Shown here piece by piece: positions 1 through 7,584 of a stretch of DNA of 64,000 bases. This stretch comes from Heminiphilus faecis (GTDB lineage: Bacteria; Bacteroidota; Bacteroidia; Bacteroidales; Muribaculaceae), in the NCBI RefSeq assembly GCF_008728965.1, contig NZ_VSMC01000001.1, forward strand, positions 183,511 through 247,510. Direction: 5' to 3'. The position numbers and the translations under genes are program-made. The notes below the pieces were generated by a model. It ran no database searches. It was given only the letters and a program-made list of their open reading frames with translations, and had not been told where the DNA came from. Within the stretch, counting starts at the first letter, position 1. Each line of letters begins with the position of its first letter.

Positions 1-36
1 CACTTCAACCTGCCGACTTTGAAGCTGCCCCACTAA
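1..36 (+). CDS. Possible 3' end of an upstream gene (partial)
   Basis: Reading from base 1 there are eleven sense codons (HFNLPTLKLPH) and a TAA stop at 34-36. This could be the C-terminus of a gene that begins before the window and converges on the tRNA-Ala terminator. The fragment is too short to assign to a family, and an open frame of this length is expected by chance. Confidence 0.25.
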   Translation, partial: HFNLPTLKLPH

Positions 37-51
37 CTGCAAGTATGCCAT

Positions 52-86
52 AAAAAAAGCGAACTCAGATAGACTCTGAATTCGCT
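52..86 (-). terminator. Intrinsic terminator of tRNA-Ala
   Basis: On the minus strand a 12-bp stem (58-69 pairing with 75-86, mostly A/T with one G-T) closes a 5-nt loop and runs into seven T residues (complement of 52-58). It lies a few bases after the tRNA 3' end. This is a typical factor-independent terminator for a single tRNA transcript. Confidence 0.85.
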
Positions 87-91
87 GTCTG

Positions 92-165
92 TGGAGTATA
101 GCGGACTCGAACCGCTCACCTCGACACTGCCAGTGTCGCGCTCTAGCCAGATGAGCTAATACCCC
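92..165 (-). tRNA. tRNA-Ala (anticodon GGC)
   Basis: A 74-nt minus-strand sequence folds as a complete cloverleaf: acceptor GGGGTAT/ATACTCC, D-arm GCTC/GAGC, anticodon stem CGACA/TGTCG with loop CTGGCAG, and T-arm AGCGG/CCGCT with loop TTCGAGT. The anticodon is GGC. The acceptor stem contains the G3:U70 pair, the main identity element of alanine tRNAs, and the discriminator base is A. The CCA end is not encoded. It has its own promoter (181-212) and terminator (52-86), so it is an independent transcription unit. Confidence 0.97.
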
Positions 166-180
166 GTAAATTTTCAAGCG

Positions 181-212
181 CAAAGGTAATGCAAATTTTA
201 TTATCATACAAA
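181..212 (-). promoter_or_regulatory. Promoter of tRNA-Ala
   Basis: On the minus strand TACCTTTG (181-188) matches the Bacteroidales -7 consensus TAnnTTTG, and TTTG (209-212) matches the -33 element, with 20 bp between them. The tRNA 5' end at 165 lies about 16 bases beyond the -7 box, as expected for a short precursor leader. Confidence 0.75.
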
Positions 213-240
213 TTCTATGACAAATAATTATCTTTTTATT

Positions 241-269
241 GATATAATCTCTAAGTAAGAGATAATTAA
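241..269. repeat. Left recombination-like site of an inverted pair
   Basis: Two arms (241-251 and 259-269) face each other across a 7-bp centre, TAAGTAA (252-258). The inner arm GAGATAATTAA is identical to the arms of the site at 427-455; the outer arm is degenerate (7 of 11). Bases 248-269 are a perfect reverse complement of 427-448. The geometry (11-bp arms, 7-bp asymmetric centre) is that of a tyrosine-recombinase core site. Function is inferred; no recombinase gene is in the window. Confidence 0.6.
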
Positions 270-426
270 ACTGCCATAAAGTTACTGTTTTATACATTAA
301 CATGAAAATTATCACCACATTATCGTTCAAATAAAAAGATTCGATTATCTCAGATTTTGTCAATCAACCATAAGACACATCAATTGCCGATTCGTACACT
401 GCTGATTAATAGCCGATTGCTTGGTC

Positions 427-455
427 TTAATTATCTCTTACTTAGAGATAATTAA
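427..455. repeat. Right recombination-like site of an inverted pair
   Basis: This is a perfect pair of 11-bp arms, TTAATTATCTC (427-437) and GAGATAATTAA (445-455), around the 7-bp centre TTACTTA (438-444). The centre is the reverse complement of the centre of the site at 241-269, so the two sites are in inverted orientation and recombination between them would invert the roughly 157 bp between. It ends 36 bp before the start codon of the HAD-type gene. There is no T-run, which argues against a simple terminator. Confidence 0.6.
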
Positions 456-491
456 ATCTTGATAATAATTATAATACTTATTGACAAAGAC

Positions 492-2330
492 ATGAGCATT
501 AAATCATTTGACATCTTTGACACATGTTTGGTAAGGGCAACCGTAGACACATACAACACTTTCGATCTACTGGCGCGCGAAGTTTTAGGATGCGATGCTC
601 CTCAACCGATCAAATGTGACTTTGCAAAAGAAAGAATGGATGCCGAAAGGAGAGCCATCCGAAAAAAGAATGGAGAAGTGACTCTCAAAGAGATATACGC
701 AGAGTGCGATTTCATCGGCATGACAGACCTGCCAAATGACAAAATAATGGAAACCGAACTTCGCACTGAAAAGTCGGTACTTGTACCGGTTGCGAGGATG
801 CAGAAATTTATAGCCCGGCTTCATGACAAAGGAGAATCGGTATTGTTTATCTCCGACATGTATCTGCCCTCTGATTTCCTGCTACATCTTTTGCGCTGCC
901 ACGGCTTCTGGAAAGAGGGCGACAAACTATATGTGTCGTGCGAATCCGGAGCCACAAAGAAGTCAGGCCGACTATTCCGCCTCGTAAAAGAGGAGAACCA
1001 TATCGGCCCCATGAAATGGCATCACTACGGTGACAATTTTCGCAGCGACTTCATTAGCGCATTGAAAAAAGGTATAATTCCGCATCGAGTAAAATACCGT
1101 TACCTGCCGTGCGAAAAACTATTGCTCGACTCCGACTATAATCCTCTCGCTTCTGCAACGTCACAATTAGCCGGGCTGTCAAGAGCCGTAAGACTCTCTC
1201 AAGAGAGGGACAACCGTGTGGATTTTGCCGCCGACCTTATAGCACCGCTCTACGCGGTCTACGTAAACGGCATATTGACCGACGCGCTCGACAAAGGCAT
1301 GACCGACCTGTATTTCATGACACGCGACGGATATATACTATACGAGACCGCAAAGACCATACAGTCATGCAGGCCCGAATTTGACGCCATCAGACTTCAC
1401 ATGCTCTACATATCACGCTCGTCCATCTACCTGCCGGCTATGAGAGAGTGTTCAAGAGAACAACTGTCATATTTGCTTTCATCATCTACCCTAAGGGGGC
1501 GGCACTCATCCGTCACCGACACTCTGTCACAAATTCTACCGCCCCATGTACTTGATGAAATCAAGACAATTAATAAAAACAAAGATATTGATCCGCTTGA
1601 CAACAGTGACGCGGTGGAAGTCATAAAACGGTATTACACCGAACAGCGTGCACTTATACGCCAATATTTCACACAGCTCGGCATGACCGACCCGACAACT
1701 CGGGGCGCCGTCATAGATGTCAATGGATCGCGGCGTACACAAAAACACATCAACGACCTGCTTGCCGACTTCGGAGCGGCACCGTTAAGCAGCTATTACC
1801 TTGTGGCCGGCGGTGACCGTCTGCCGGTTCGGGAGACCGGGCCTTATACATCTTTATATATGCGCGACCGATGCCGCGGACCGCTTAAAAACCTCAAAAG
1901 ACTCACTCCGGCATTCGAGCAATACTACTCGGCATGTCCTTTCGGACGCACAATATCATATGCACGCGACAACAGCGGCATAATACCGGTATATGACAAT
2001 GCCACTCCCGATACATGGCTTGAAGAGAGCGCCACAATAAACACCTCGGTGACAAAAACATATGCCGAATATTTTTTCAGACTTAAACTTGACATGCATC
2101 AACGTGAGCTATACCTTAAAGTAACGGAGATGACAGCTCGCTTTGCCGACCGGCCGGCACGACGGTATCTGAAAGTATTAAAAAACCTCTTGCTGACCGA
2201 CGGTACGGCAAAACCGCGCTATATGATATTTCTGATGACGCCCTTCAATATCATACGCAAACGCTGCACATGGACTCAAGGCTCGGTATTTTATACGTTC
2301 GGCAGTTTTTTAGGACGTATCTTCAACTGA
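492..2330 (+). CDS. HAD-superfamily hydrolase-like protein of surface-polysaccharide type
   Basis: The 612-residue protein has an N-terminal HAD fold. Motif I is FDIFDT (D7, D10), motif II has S121 in ISDMYLP, lysines follow at 156-157, and motif IV is GDNFRSD with D181. The remaining 400 or so residues match no domain I can name; the layout resembles the COG5610 type (predicted HAD hydrolase), which is often found among capsule or O-antigen genes. A family 2 glycosyltransferase follows, supporting an envelope-glycan role. The open frame reaches back to a TTG at 459, but the ATG at 492 directly precedes motif I and is preferred, and 459 lies right beside the inverted-repeat site. Substrate unknown. 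Confidence 0.7.
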   Translation: MSIKSFDIFDTCLVRATVDTYNTFDLLAREVLGCDAPQPIKCDFAKERMDAERRAIRKKNGEVTLKEIYAECDFIGMTDLPNDKIMETELRTEKSVLVPVARMQKFIARLHDKGESVLFISDMYLPSDFLLHLLRCHGFWKEGDKLYVSCESGATKKSGRLFRLVKEENHIGPMKWHHYGDNFRSDFISALKKGIIPHRVKYRYLPCEKLLLDSDYNPLASATSQLAGLSRAVRLSQERDNRVDFAADLIAPLYAVYVNGILTDALDKGMTDLYFMTRDGYILYETAKTIQSCRPEFDAIRLHMLYISRSSIYLPAMRECSREQLSYLLSSSTLRGRHSSVTDTLSQILPPHVLDEIKTINKNKDIDPLDNSDAVEVIKRYYTEQRALIRQYFTQLGMTDPTTRGAVIDVNGSRRTQKHINDLLADFGAAPLSSYYLVAGGDRLPVRETGPYTSLYMRDRCRGPLKNLKRLTPAFEQYYSACPFGRTISYARDNSGIIPVYDNATPDTWLEESATINTSVTKTYAEYFFRLKLDMHQRELYLKVTEMTARFADRPARRYLKVLKNLLLTDGTAKPRYMIFLMTPFNIIRKRCTWTQGSVFYTFGSFLGRIFN

Positions 2331-2402
2331 TATTACCTGATACCGACAGATCAATCTTATTTTGGAGCCGAAACGATATTTTCGTACTTCAAAATAAAAT
2401 AA

Positions 2403-2435
2403 TTTGTTTTTGCTCACGGCTTATCCGTATATTTG
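2403..2435 (+). promoter_or_regulatory. Promoter of the GT2 gene
   Basis: TTTG at 2403-2406, a 21-bp spacer, then TATATTTG at 2428-2435, a full match to the Bacteroidales -33/-7 pattern. The start codon is at 2468, giving a leader of about 25 nt. The glycosyltransferase therefore has its own promoter, separate from the HAD gene upstream. Confidence 0.75.
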
Positions 2436-2467
2436 CATAGTCAATAACAAAGATTGCAACCGACCGA

Positions 2468-3379
2468 ATGGATGATAGCCTAAAGCCCCAATTGTCGATC
2501 ATAATCGTCAACTACAAAACTCCGCAAATGACTCTCGAATGCATAGAGTCAATAAAAGCGAAGACATATGGAGTGCGCTACGAGATCATAGTGATAGACA
2601 ACGACTCGGGCGACGGCTCCGTCGAATTTCTGCAAGAGCGGATCGACGGCATCATTATGATTAAGGCACCGGAAAATCTCGGCTTCGGACGCGCCAACAA
2701 CATGGGCGTATCGGCGGCAAAAGCCGATACTCTCTTTCTGCTAAACTCCGACACCGTAATTATAGACAACTCCATAAAGACGTTGTATGACTACCTGAAA
2801 ACCCACCCCGACACCGGGGCATGCGGAGGCCTCCTGCTAAACCGCGACGGCAGCATAGGATACTCCACCTCGCCACAACTAACTCTCGGCCATTATTTCA
2901 GGGCATACATACCGCGCATAAAACGCAAACCGCCGGAGCTTTATGCCAAAAGCCCCATAGAAGTGGGTTATGTCATCGGCGCCGACATGATGGTCAGGCG
3001 CGAAGCCTTTGAACGGGCCGGAGGTTTTGACCCGGACTTTTTTCTGTATTGTGAAGAGTCGGAGCTGTCATTCCGTATAAAAAAACTCGGTTACCGTATA
3101 ATGCTCGTACCCGAATCCCGCATCATACATCTGGAAGGGATGTCGGGCACCAAAATAAAACAAAAGAGCGAATTTATCCAGATCGAGCAGGCTTTCAGCC
3201 GTTTTCTCTATTTCCGCAAAGTATACAACCGCCGCTATCCTTGGTATCTTTACATGCTGTTTATGTCGCAGTATACCGTAAGCCTATTGCGCGGCGCTTT
3301 CAAAAGCCACAGAAGAAGCGAGATATCATACCGTATGGGCATAATGCACAAAGCCTTCCGCAAGTACCTCGCACGGTAA
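2468..3379 (+). CDS. Family 2 glycosyltransferase (rhamnosyltransferase-like)
   Basis: The 303-residue protein has a GT-A fold. The nucleotide-binding start is SIIIVNYKTP, followed by VIDNDSGDGS, the ENLGFGRANNMG segment usual in WbbL-type enzymes, and the metal-binding NSDT with D95. The acceptor side follows: GADMMVRREAF, GGFDPDFFLYCEESELSFRI and the late IIHLEG motif. Such enzymes transfer rhamnose or a similar sugar from a nucleotide donor to a lipid-linked glycan at the inner face of the membrane. The last 50 residues are basic and aromatic and probably sit on the membrane. It follows the HAD-type gene, but no wider glycan cluster is present. Donor and acceptor cannot be read from sequence. 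Confidence 0.88.
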   Translation: MDDSLKPQLSIIIVNYKTPQMTLECIESIKAKTYGVRYEIIVIDNDSGDGSVEFLQERIDGIIMIKAPENLGFGRANNMGVSAAKADTLFLLNSDTVIIDNSIKTLYDYLKTHPDTGACGGLLLNRDGSIGYSTSPQLTLGHYFRAYIPRIKRKPPELYAKSPIEVGYVIGADMMVRREAFERAGGFDPDFFLYCEESELSFRIKKLGYRIMLVPESRIIHLEGMSGTKIKQKSEFIQIEQAFSRFLYFRKVYNRRYPWYLYMLFMSQYTVSLLRGAFKSHRRSEISYRMGIMHKAFRKYLAR

Positions 3380-3538
3380 CCAAGATGCCGAGCTGCCTGA
3401 CGTATGCTTACGCGTAAAATACGGCATCTGCACGAATTTCTAAAAAAACATTAAAATACTGTTGGCAAATGAGTGTTTCCACTCCTGAATCGGTATACCA
3501 TGATATAAAATGATAACCAATCACAATTTCAGAATAGA

Positions 3539-5164
3539 ATGAAACGTATCACATCAGCAGTTTTTGCACTGTGCGCGGCTATTGCCGGCATAAATGCCGA
3601 AGTTGTTACTTATCCTGCAGGAGAAGGGGTCGAGACACTTGACGACTTTTCCGTAAAAGTGCGTCAGGCCGGCGGTGACTGGCAGCCCGTAGCCGTCTAC
3701 CCTGTAAAGGTCGATGAAGTGCGCGACACCAAACACCATGTCGAGACCGCATCAATGGCCTACTTTGACTTTGACGGCACGGTAGAGGTCGAAGTCACAG
3801 CCAACAGCAAAAAAGTGGATGATGTACGGGTACGCCCGCTCTCTTACGGCATAGAGCCTGCCGTAGCGGGCAACACACTCACATTCACCCTTGACCGTCC
3901 TCGCAATCTGTCGGTTGAGATAAACGGCGACATATTCCACAACCTGCATCTGTTTGCCAATCCAATCGACACACACCGTCCCACAGCGAAGGAAATCAAG
4001 AAAGCCGGCAAAAAGGGCAGCGACCTCATATACTTCGGTCCCGGAGTACATGACCTACCCGGCGGAGTGATGAACATACCCTCGGGCAAAACGGTGTACA
4101 TCGACGGCGGAGCGAGAGTAGTAGGCCGGCTTGTAGCCGACAGCGTGCGCGATGTGCGTTTCTACGGTCGCGGCGAAGTCCATCCGGCAGGCCGCGGCGA
4201 GGGCATCTACATCAAGCGCTCCAAACACATCGACGCCGACGGCATCATAGTGACACAGATACCGGTAGGAGGCAGCGACTCGGTAAGCATAAACAACGTC
4301 AAGTCAATCAGCTATTATGGCTGGGGCGACGGCATGAACGTGTTTGCAAGCGACAACATATATTATAATAATGTTTTCTGCCGCAACAGCGACGACTGCT
4401 CCACAGTATACGCCACGCGCAAGGGCTTCAAGGGCGGATGCCGCAATATAGTCATGGAAAACTCCACCCTATGGGCCGACGTGGCGCACCCCGTCATGAT
4501 AGGCCTGCATGGAAGCGCCACGGAGATAGGACCGGATGCTCCGGCCGATACCATATGCGACATAACATACCGCAACATCGACATACTCGACCACAAGGAG
4601 AAGCAGATTGACTATCAGGGATGCTTCGCCATCAATTGCGGCGACAACAATGTGGTACGCGACATAACGTTTGACAACATACGGGTCGAGGACTTCCGTC
4701 GCGTCATCGACGTGGACCTTGTGGCTCCCTACATCTGTGCAAAGGCCGTAATACCCGGTATGATACGCAAGGGCCACGGCAAAATAATAAACATATGCTC
4801 GATGATGAGCGAACTCGGCCGCGAGACAGTAAGCGCATACGCCGCCGCAAAGGGTGGTCTGAAGATGCTCACCCGCAACATATGCTCGGAATACGGCGAA
4901 CATAACATACAGTGCAACGGCATAGGCCCGGGATACATAGCCACCGAACAGACCGCTCCATTGCGCGAGCGTCAGCCCGACGGCTCACGTCATCCGTTTG
5001 ATGCGTTCATAATATCTAAGACTCCCGCCGCGCGCTGGGGCACACCCGAGGATCTGATGGGTCCGGCCGTTTTCCTCGCCTCGGATGCTTCGGACTTTGT
5101 CAACGGACATGTGCTCTACGTTGACGGAGGCATACTCGCTTACATCGGCAAACAGCCCAAATAA
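3539..5164 (+). CDS. Chimera: secreted GH28-like beta-helix protein fused to C-terminal part of KduD
   Basis: Residues 1-20 are a signal peptide (cleavage after INA). Residues 21 to about 383 form a right-handed beta-helix of the polygalacturonase-like type: YFGPGVHDLPGG, VYIDGGARVVG, and an NSDDCSTVY segment in place of the GH28 acidic motif. From EDFRR (384-388) to the end the protein is instead KduD, 2-deoxy-D-gluconate/KDG dehydrogenase, a short-chain dehydrogenase. It keeps S421, Y434 and K438 and the conserved tail ending GGILAYIGKQPK. The first 100 or so residues of KduD, including the NAD-binding glycine motif, are absent, as is the end of the hydrolase. KduD activity is therefore not expected. 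The join could be a real deletion between two adjacent genes or an assembly error. It heads the kdu cluster. Confidence 0.85.
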   Translation: MKRITSAVFALCAAIAGINAEVVTYPAGEGVETLDDFSVKVRQAGGDWQPVAVYPVKVDEVRDTKHHVETASMAYFDFDGTVEVEVTANSKKVDDVRVRPLSYGIEPAVAGNTLTFTLDRPRNLSVEINGDIFHNLHLFANPIDTHRPTAKEIKKAGKKGSDLIYFGPGVHDLPGGVMNIPSGKTVYIDGGARVVGRLVADSVRDVRFYGRGEVHPAGRGEGIYIKRSKHIDADGIIVTQIPVGGSDSVSINNVKSISYYGWGDGMNVFASDNIYYNNVFCRNSDDCSTVYATRKGFKGGCRNIVMENSTLWADVAHPVMIGLHGSATEIGPDAPADTICDITYRNIDILDHKEKQIDYQGCFAINCGDNNVVRDITFDNIRVEDFRRVIDVDLVAPYICAKAVIPGMIRKGHGKIINICSMMSELGRETVSAYAAAKGGLKMLTRNICSEYGEHNIQCNGIGPGYIATEQTAPLRERQPDGSRHPFDAFIISKTPAARWGTPEDLMGPAVFLASDASDFVNGHVLYVDGGILAYIGKQPK

Positions 5165-5223
5165 CCCGCGACGCCGACCTTTCATAACCAATCATCAAAG
5201 CGATAACCTTCAAATACAAAAGC

Positions 5224-6645
5224 ATGGAAAGTGTATTTTCCTACATAATAGGTCTCGGGGCGGCCGTAATGATGCCGGTGATATTCACCATACTCGGACT
5301 ATGTATCGGCATTAAGTTCGGCGACGCCCTGAAGTCGGGTCTGAAAGTAGGTGTAGGTTTTGTAGGATTGTCGATAGTGACCGCGCTGCTTACTTCAGCG
5401 CTCGGTCCGGCTCTCGACAAAGTAGTGCAGCTATATGACCTTCAGCTGCATGTATTCGATATGGGATGGCCCGCCGCTGCCGCTGTTGCCTATAACACCG
5501 CCGTAGGAGCTTTCATCATTCCGGTATGTCTTGGCGTAAACCTGCTGATGCTTTTTACCAAGACCACCCGCACCGTCAACATCGACCTTTGGAACTACTG
5601 GCACTTCGCCTTCATAGGTGCGGTCATATACTTCGCAAGCGACTCACTCGCATGGGGATTTTTCGGAGCTATAATATGTTACATCATCACCCTTATACTT
5701 GCCGATATGACGGCCAAGAAGTTTCAGTCATATTACAAGGACATGGACGGCATATCCATACCGCAGCCGTTCTGCGCCGGTTTCGTGCCGTTTGCATGGA
5801 TTATCAACAAGGGCCTCGATAAAATACCCGGCATGAACCGCCTCGAAATCGATGCCGAAGGACTTAAAAAAAGATTCGGACTGCTCGGCGAGCCCCTGTT
5901 TCTCGGCGTTGTCGTAGGCATAGGTATAGGTTGCCTTACATGCAGTTCATGGTCTGAAATCGTCGACAGAATACCCTACATACTCGGACTGGGTATCAAG
6001 ATGGGCGCCGTCATGGAGCTTATTCCTCGCGTGACTGTACTTTTCATAGAGGGACTGAAACCGATAAGCGACGCCACACGCAGCCTCATAGCACGCAAAT
6101 TCAAAGGCGCCGACGGCTTGAACATAGGCATGAGTCCGGCTCTTGTCATAGGACATCCGACCACGCTGGTAGTATCGCTCCTGCTTATACCAGTGACTCT
6201 TGTGCTTGCCGTACTCCTGCCCGGCAACGAATTTCTACCTCTTGCGTCACTTGCAGGCATGTTCTATGTGTTCCCGCTGGTACTCCCCTTCACTAAGGGA
6301 AATGTCATAAAGACATTTATCGTGGGGCTCGTAGTCATAGTGCTCGGTCTGTATATGGTCACCAATCTCGCTCCGGCATTTACGCTTGCCGCCGAGGATG
6401 TGTATGCCTCAACCGGCGACGCGGCTGTGGCCATACCGGCGGGGTTTGCCGGCGGCAGCCTTGATTTTGCCTCAAGCCCTCTGGCGTGGATCATATATCA
6501 ATGTACCGAAAACCTGAAATGGGTGGGAGCATCGCTTATGGTGCTAATCACAATGGCCATGATGTGGTGGAACCGCGTGCACATATTGCGCAACCGGCGC
6601 GAAATGATACAGAAAAATTCCGACAAAATTCAAACTACAGAATAA
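5224..6645 (+). CDS. Galactitol-type PTS EIIC permease homologue without EIIA/EIIB
   Basis: The 473-residue integral membrane protein has about ten hydrophobic segments and resembles GatC/SgcC, the EIIC-GAT family. Features include an N-terminal GLGAAVMMPVIFTILGLCIG, a central SIPQPFCAGFVPFA loop and a conserved IGMSPALVIGHPTT. True PTS import needs EIIA and EIIB partners; none is encoded nearby, and PTS sugar systems are rare in Bacteroidales. It starts 59 bp after the beta-helix/KduD chimera and ends 12 bp before kduI, so it is almost certainly co-transcribed with the uronate genes. I infer import of a uronate intermediate by a non-phosphorylating mechanism. The family call is firm; the substrate is not. 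Confidence 0.82.
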   Translation: MESVFSYIIGLGAAVMMPVIFTILGLCIGIKFGDALKSGLKVGVGFVGLSIVTALLTSALGPALDKVVQLYDLQLHVFDMGWPAAAAVAYNTAVGAFIIPVCLGVNLLMLFTKTTRTVNIDLWNYWHFAFIGAVIYFASDSLAWGFFGAIICYIITLILADMTAKKFQSYYKDMDGISIPQPFCAGFVPFAWIINKGLDKIPGMNRLEIDAEGLKKRFGLLGEPLFLGVVVGIGIGCLTCSSWSEIVDRIPYILGLGIKMGAVMELIPRVTVLFIEGLKPISDATRSLIARKFKGADGLNIGMSPALVIGHPTTLVVSLLLIPVTLVLAVLLPGNEFLPLASLAGMFYVFPLVLPFTKGNVIKTFIVGLVVIVLGLYMVTNLAPAFTLAAEDVYASTGDAAVAIPAGFAGGSLDFASSPLAWIIYQCTENLKWVGASLMVLITMAMMWWNRVHILRNRREMIQKNSDKIQTTE

Positions 6646-6657
6646 ACCTATACTAAA

Positions 6658-7578
6658 ATGAAAAGAATAATTTTTGCCATAACCCTATTTACGGGTATGA
6701 TATCAGCTTCGGCACAGACCGAATACTCAATACTCCGTGCCTGTCATCCCGATGACGTAAAGCACTATGATACCGAGCAGTTGCGCTCACACTTCATGAT
6801 GCCCGAAGTCATGGAGCAGGACAAGATCAACCTCACCTACTCGCTGTATGACCGCATAGTATACGGCGGAGTGGTGCCGGTAACCAAAACCATGGAGCTT
6901 GAAACCATCGACCCGCTCAAGTCGGAGTACTTTCTTGAGCGTCGCGAGCTCGGCGTCATCAACATAGGCGGCGACGGCATCGTATCGGTCGACGGCAAGG
7001 ACTACGAACTCCGCTTCAAGGACGCCCTCTATGTAGGCCGCGGTAATAAAAAAGTGACCTTCCGCAGCAAAAACGCCGACAAGCCCGCTTGTTTCTACCT
7101 CAACTCAACCCCGGCCCACAAGGCTTACAAGACCCAGCTCGTCACTATCGACGGCCGCAAAGGTTCTATAAAAGCCAACTCGTTTGCCGCAGGCAAGATG
7201 GAGGAGAGCAATGACCGCGTCATAAACCAGCTTATAGTTAACAATGTACTTGAAGAAGGTCCATGTCAGTTGCAGATGGGGCTTACCGAGCTAAAGCCCG
7301 GAAGCGTGTGGAATACCATGCCGGCACACACCCACGACCGCCGCGTGGAGGTATACTTCTACTTCAATGTGCCCGAAGGCAACGCCATATGCCACCTGAT
7401 GGGAGAACCGCAGGAGAACCGTCTGATATGGCTGCATGACCGTCAGGCCGTCATGGCTCCCGAATGGTCCATACATGCTGCCGCCGGCACATCGAACTAC
7501 ATGTTTATCTGGGGCATGGGCGGCGAAAATCTCGACTACGGCGACATGGACAAGATAACATATACCGATATGAAATAA
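6658..7578 (+). CDS. kduI: 5-keto-4-deoxyuronate isomerase KduI with a signal peptide
   Basis: KduI interconverts 4-deoxy-L-threo-5-hexosulose uronate and 3-deoxy-D-glycero-2,5-hexodiulosonate in pectin breakdown. All four metal ligands of the family are present: H224, H226 and E231 in [15 protein letters not shown], and H273 in WSIHAAAG. Each is shifted by 28 from the E. coli numbering as I recall it. The shift comes from an extra N-terminus, [20 protein letters not shown], which has the charge, hydrophobic core and AXA-Q cleavage site of a type I signal peptide. Ordinary KduI enzymes are cytoplasmic and about 278 residues. No Met lies between the signal and the conserved domain start, so a shorter form is not obvious. 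Location in the periplasm is inferred. Confidence 0.93.
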   Translation: MKRIIFAITLFTGMISASAQTEYSILRACHPDDVKHYDTEQLRSHFMMPEVMEQDKINLTYSLYDRIVYGGVVPVTKTMELETIDPLKSEYFLERRELGVINIGGDGIVSVDGKDYELRFKDALYVGRGNKKVTFRSKNADKPACFYLNSTPAHKAYKTQLVTIDGRKGSIKANSFAAGKMEESNDRVINQLIVNNVLEEGPCQLQMGLTELKPGSVWNTMPAHTHDRRVEVYFYFNVPEGNAICHLMGEPQENRLIWLHDRQAVMAPEWSIHAAAGTSNYMFIWGMGGENLDYGDMDKITYTDMK

Positions 7579-7584
7579 GACGTA

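Noticed and set aside
427-455. Reading the palindrome before the HAD gene as a terminator
   Set aside because: It has no T-run on either strand and its centre is matched in inverted orientation at 252-258, which fits a recombination site better.
3384-3432. AGATGCCG / CGGCATCT inverted repeat after the GT2 gene as a terminator
   Set aside because: The loop is over 30 nt and no T-run follows directly, so support is too weak for a feature.
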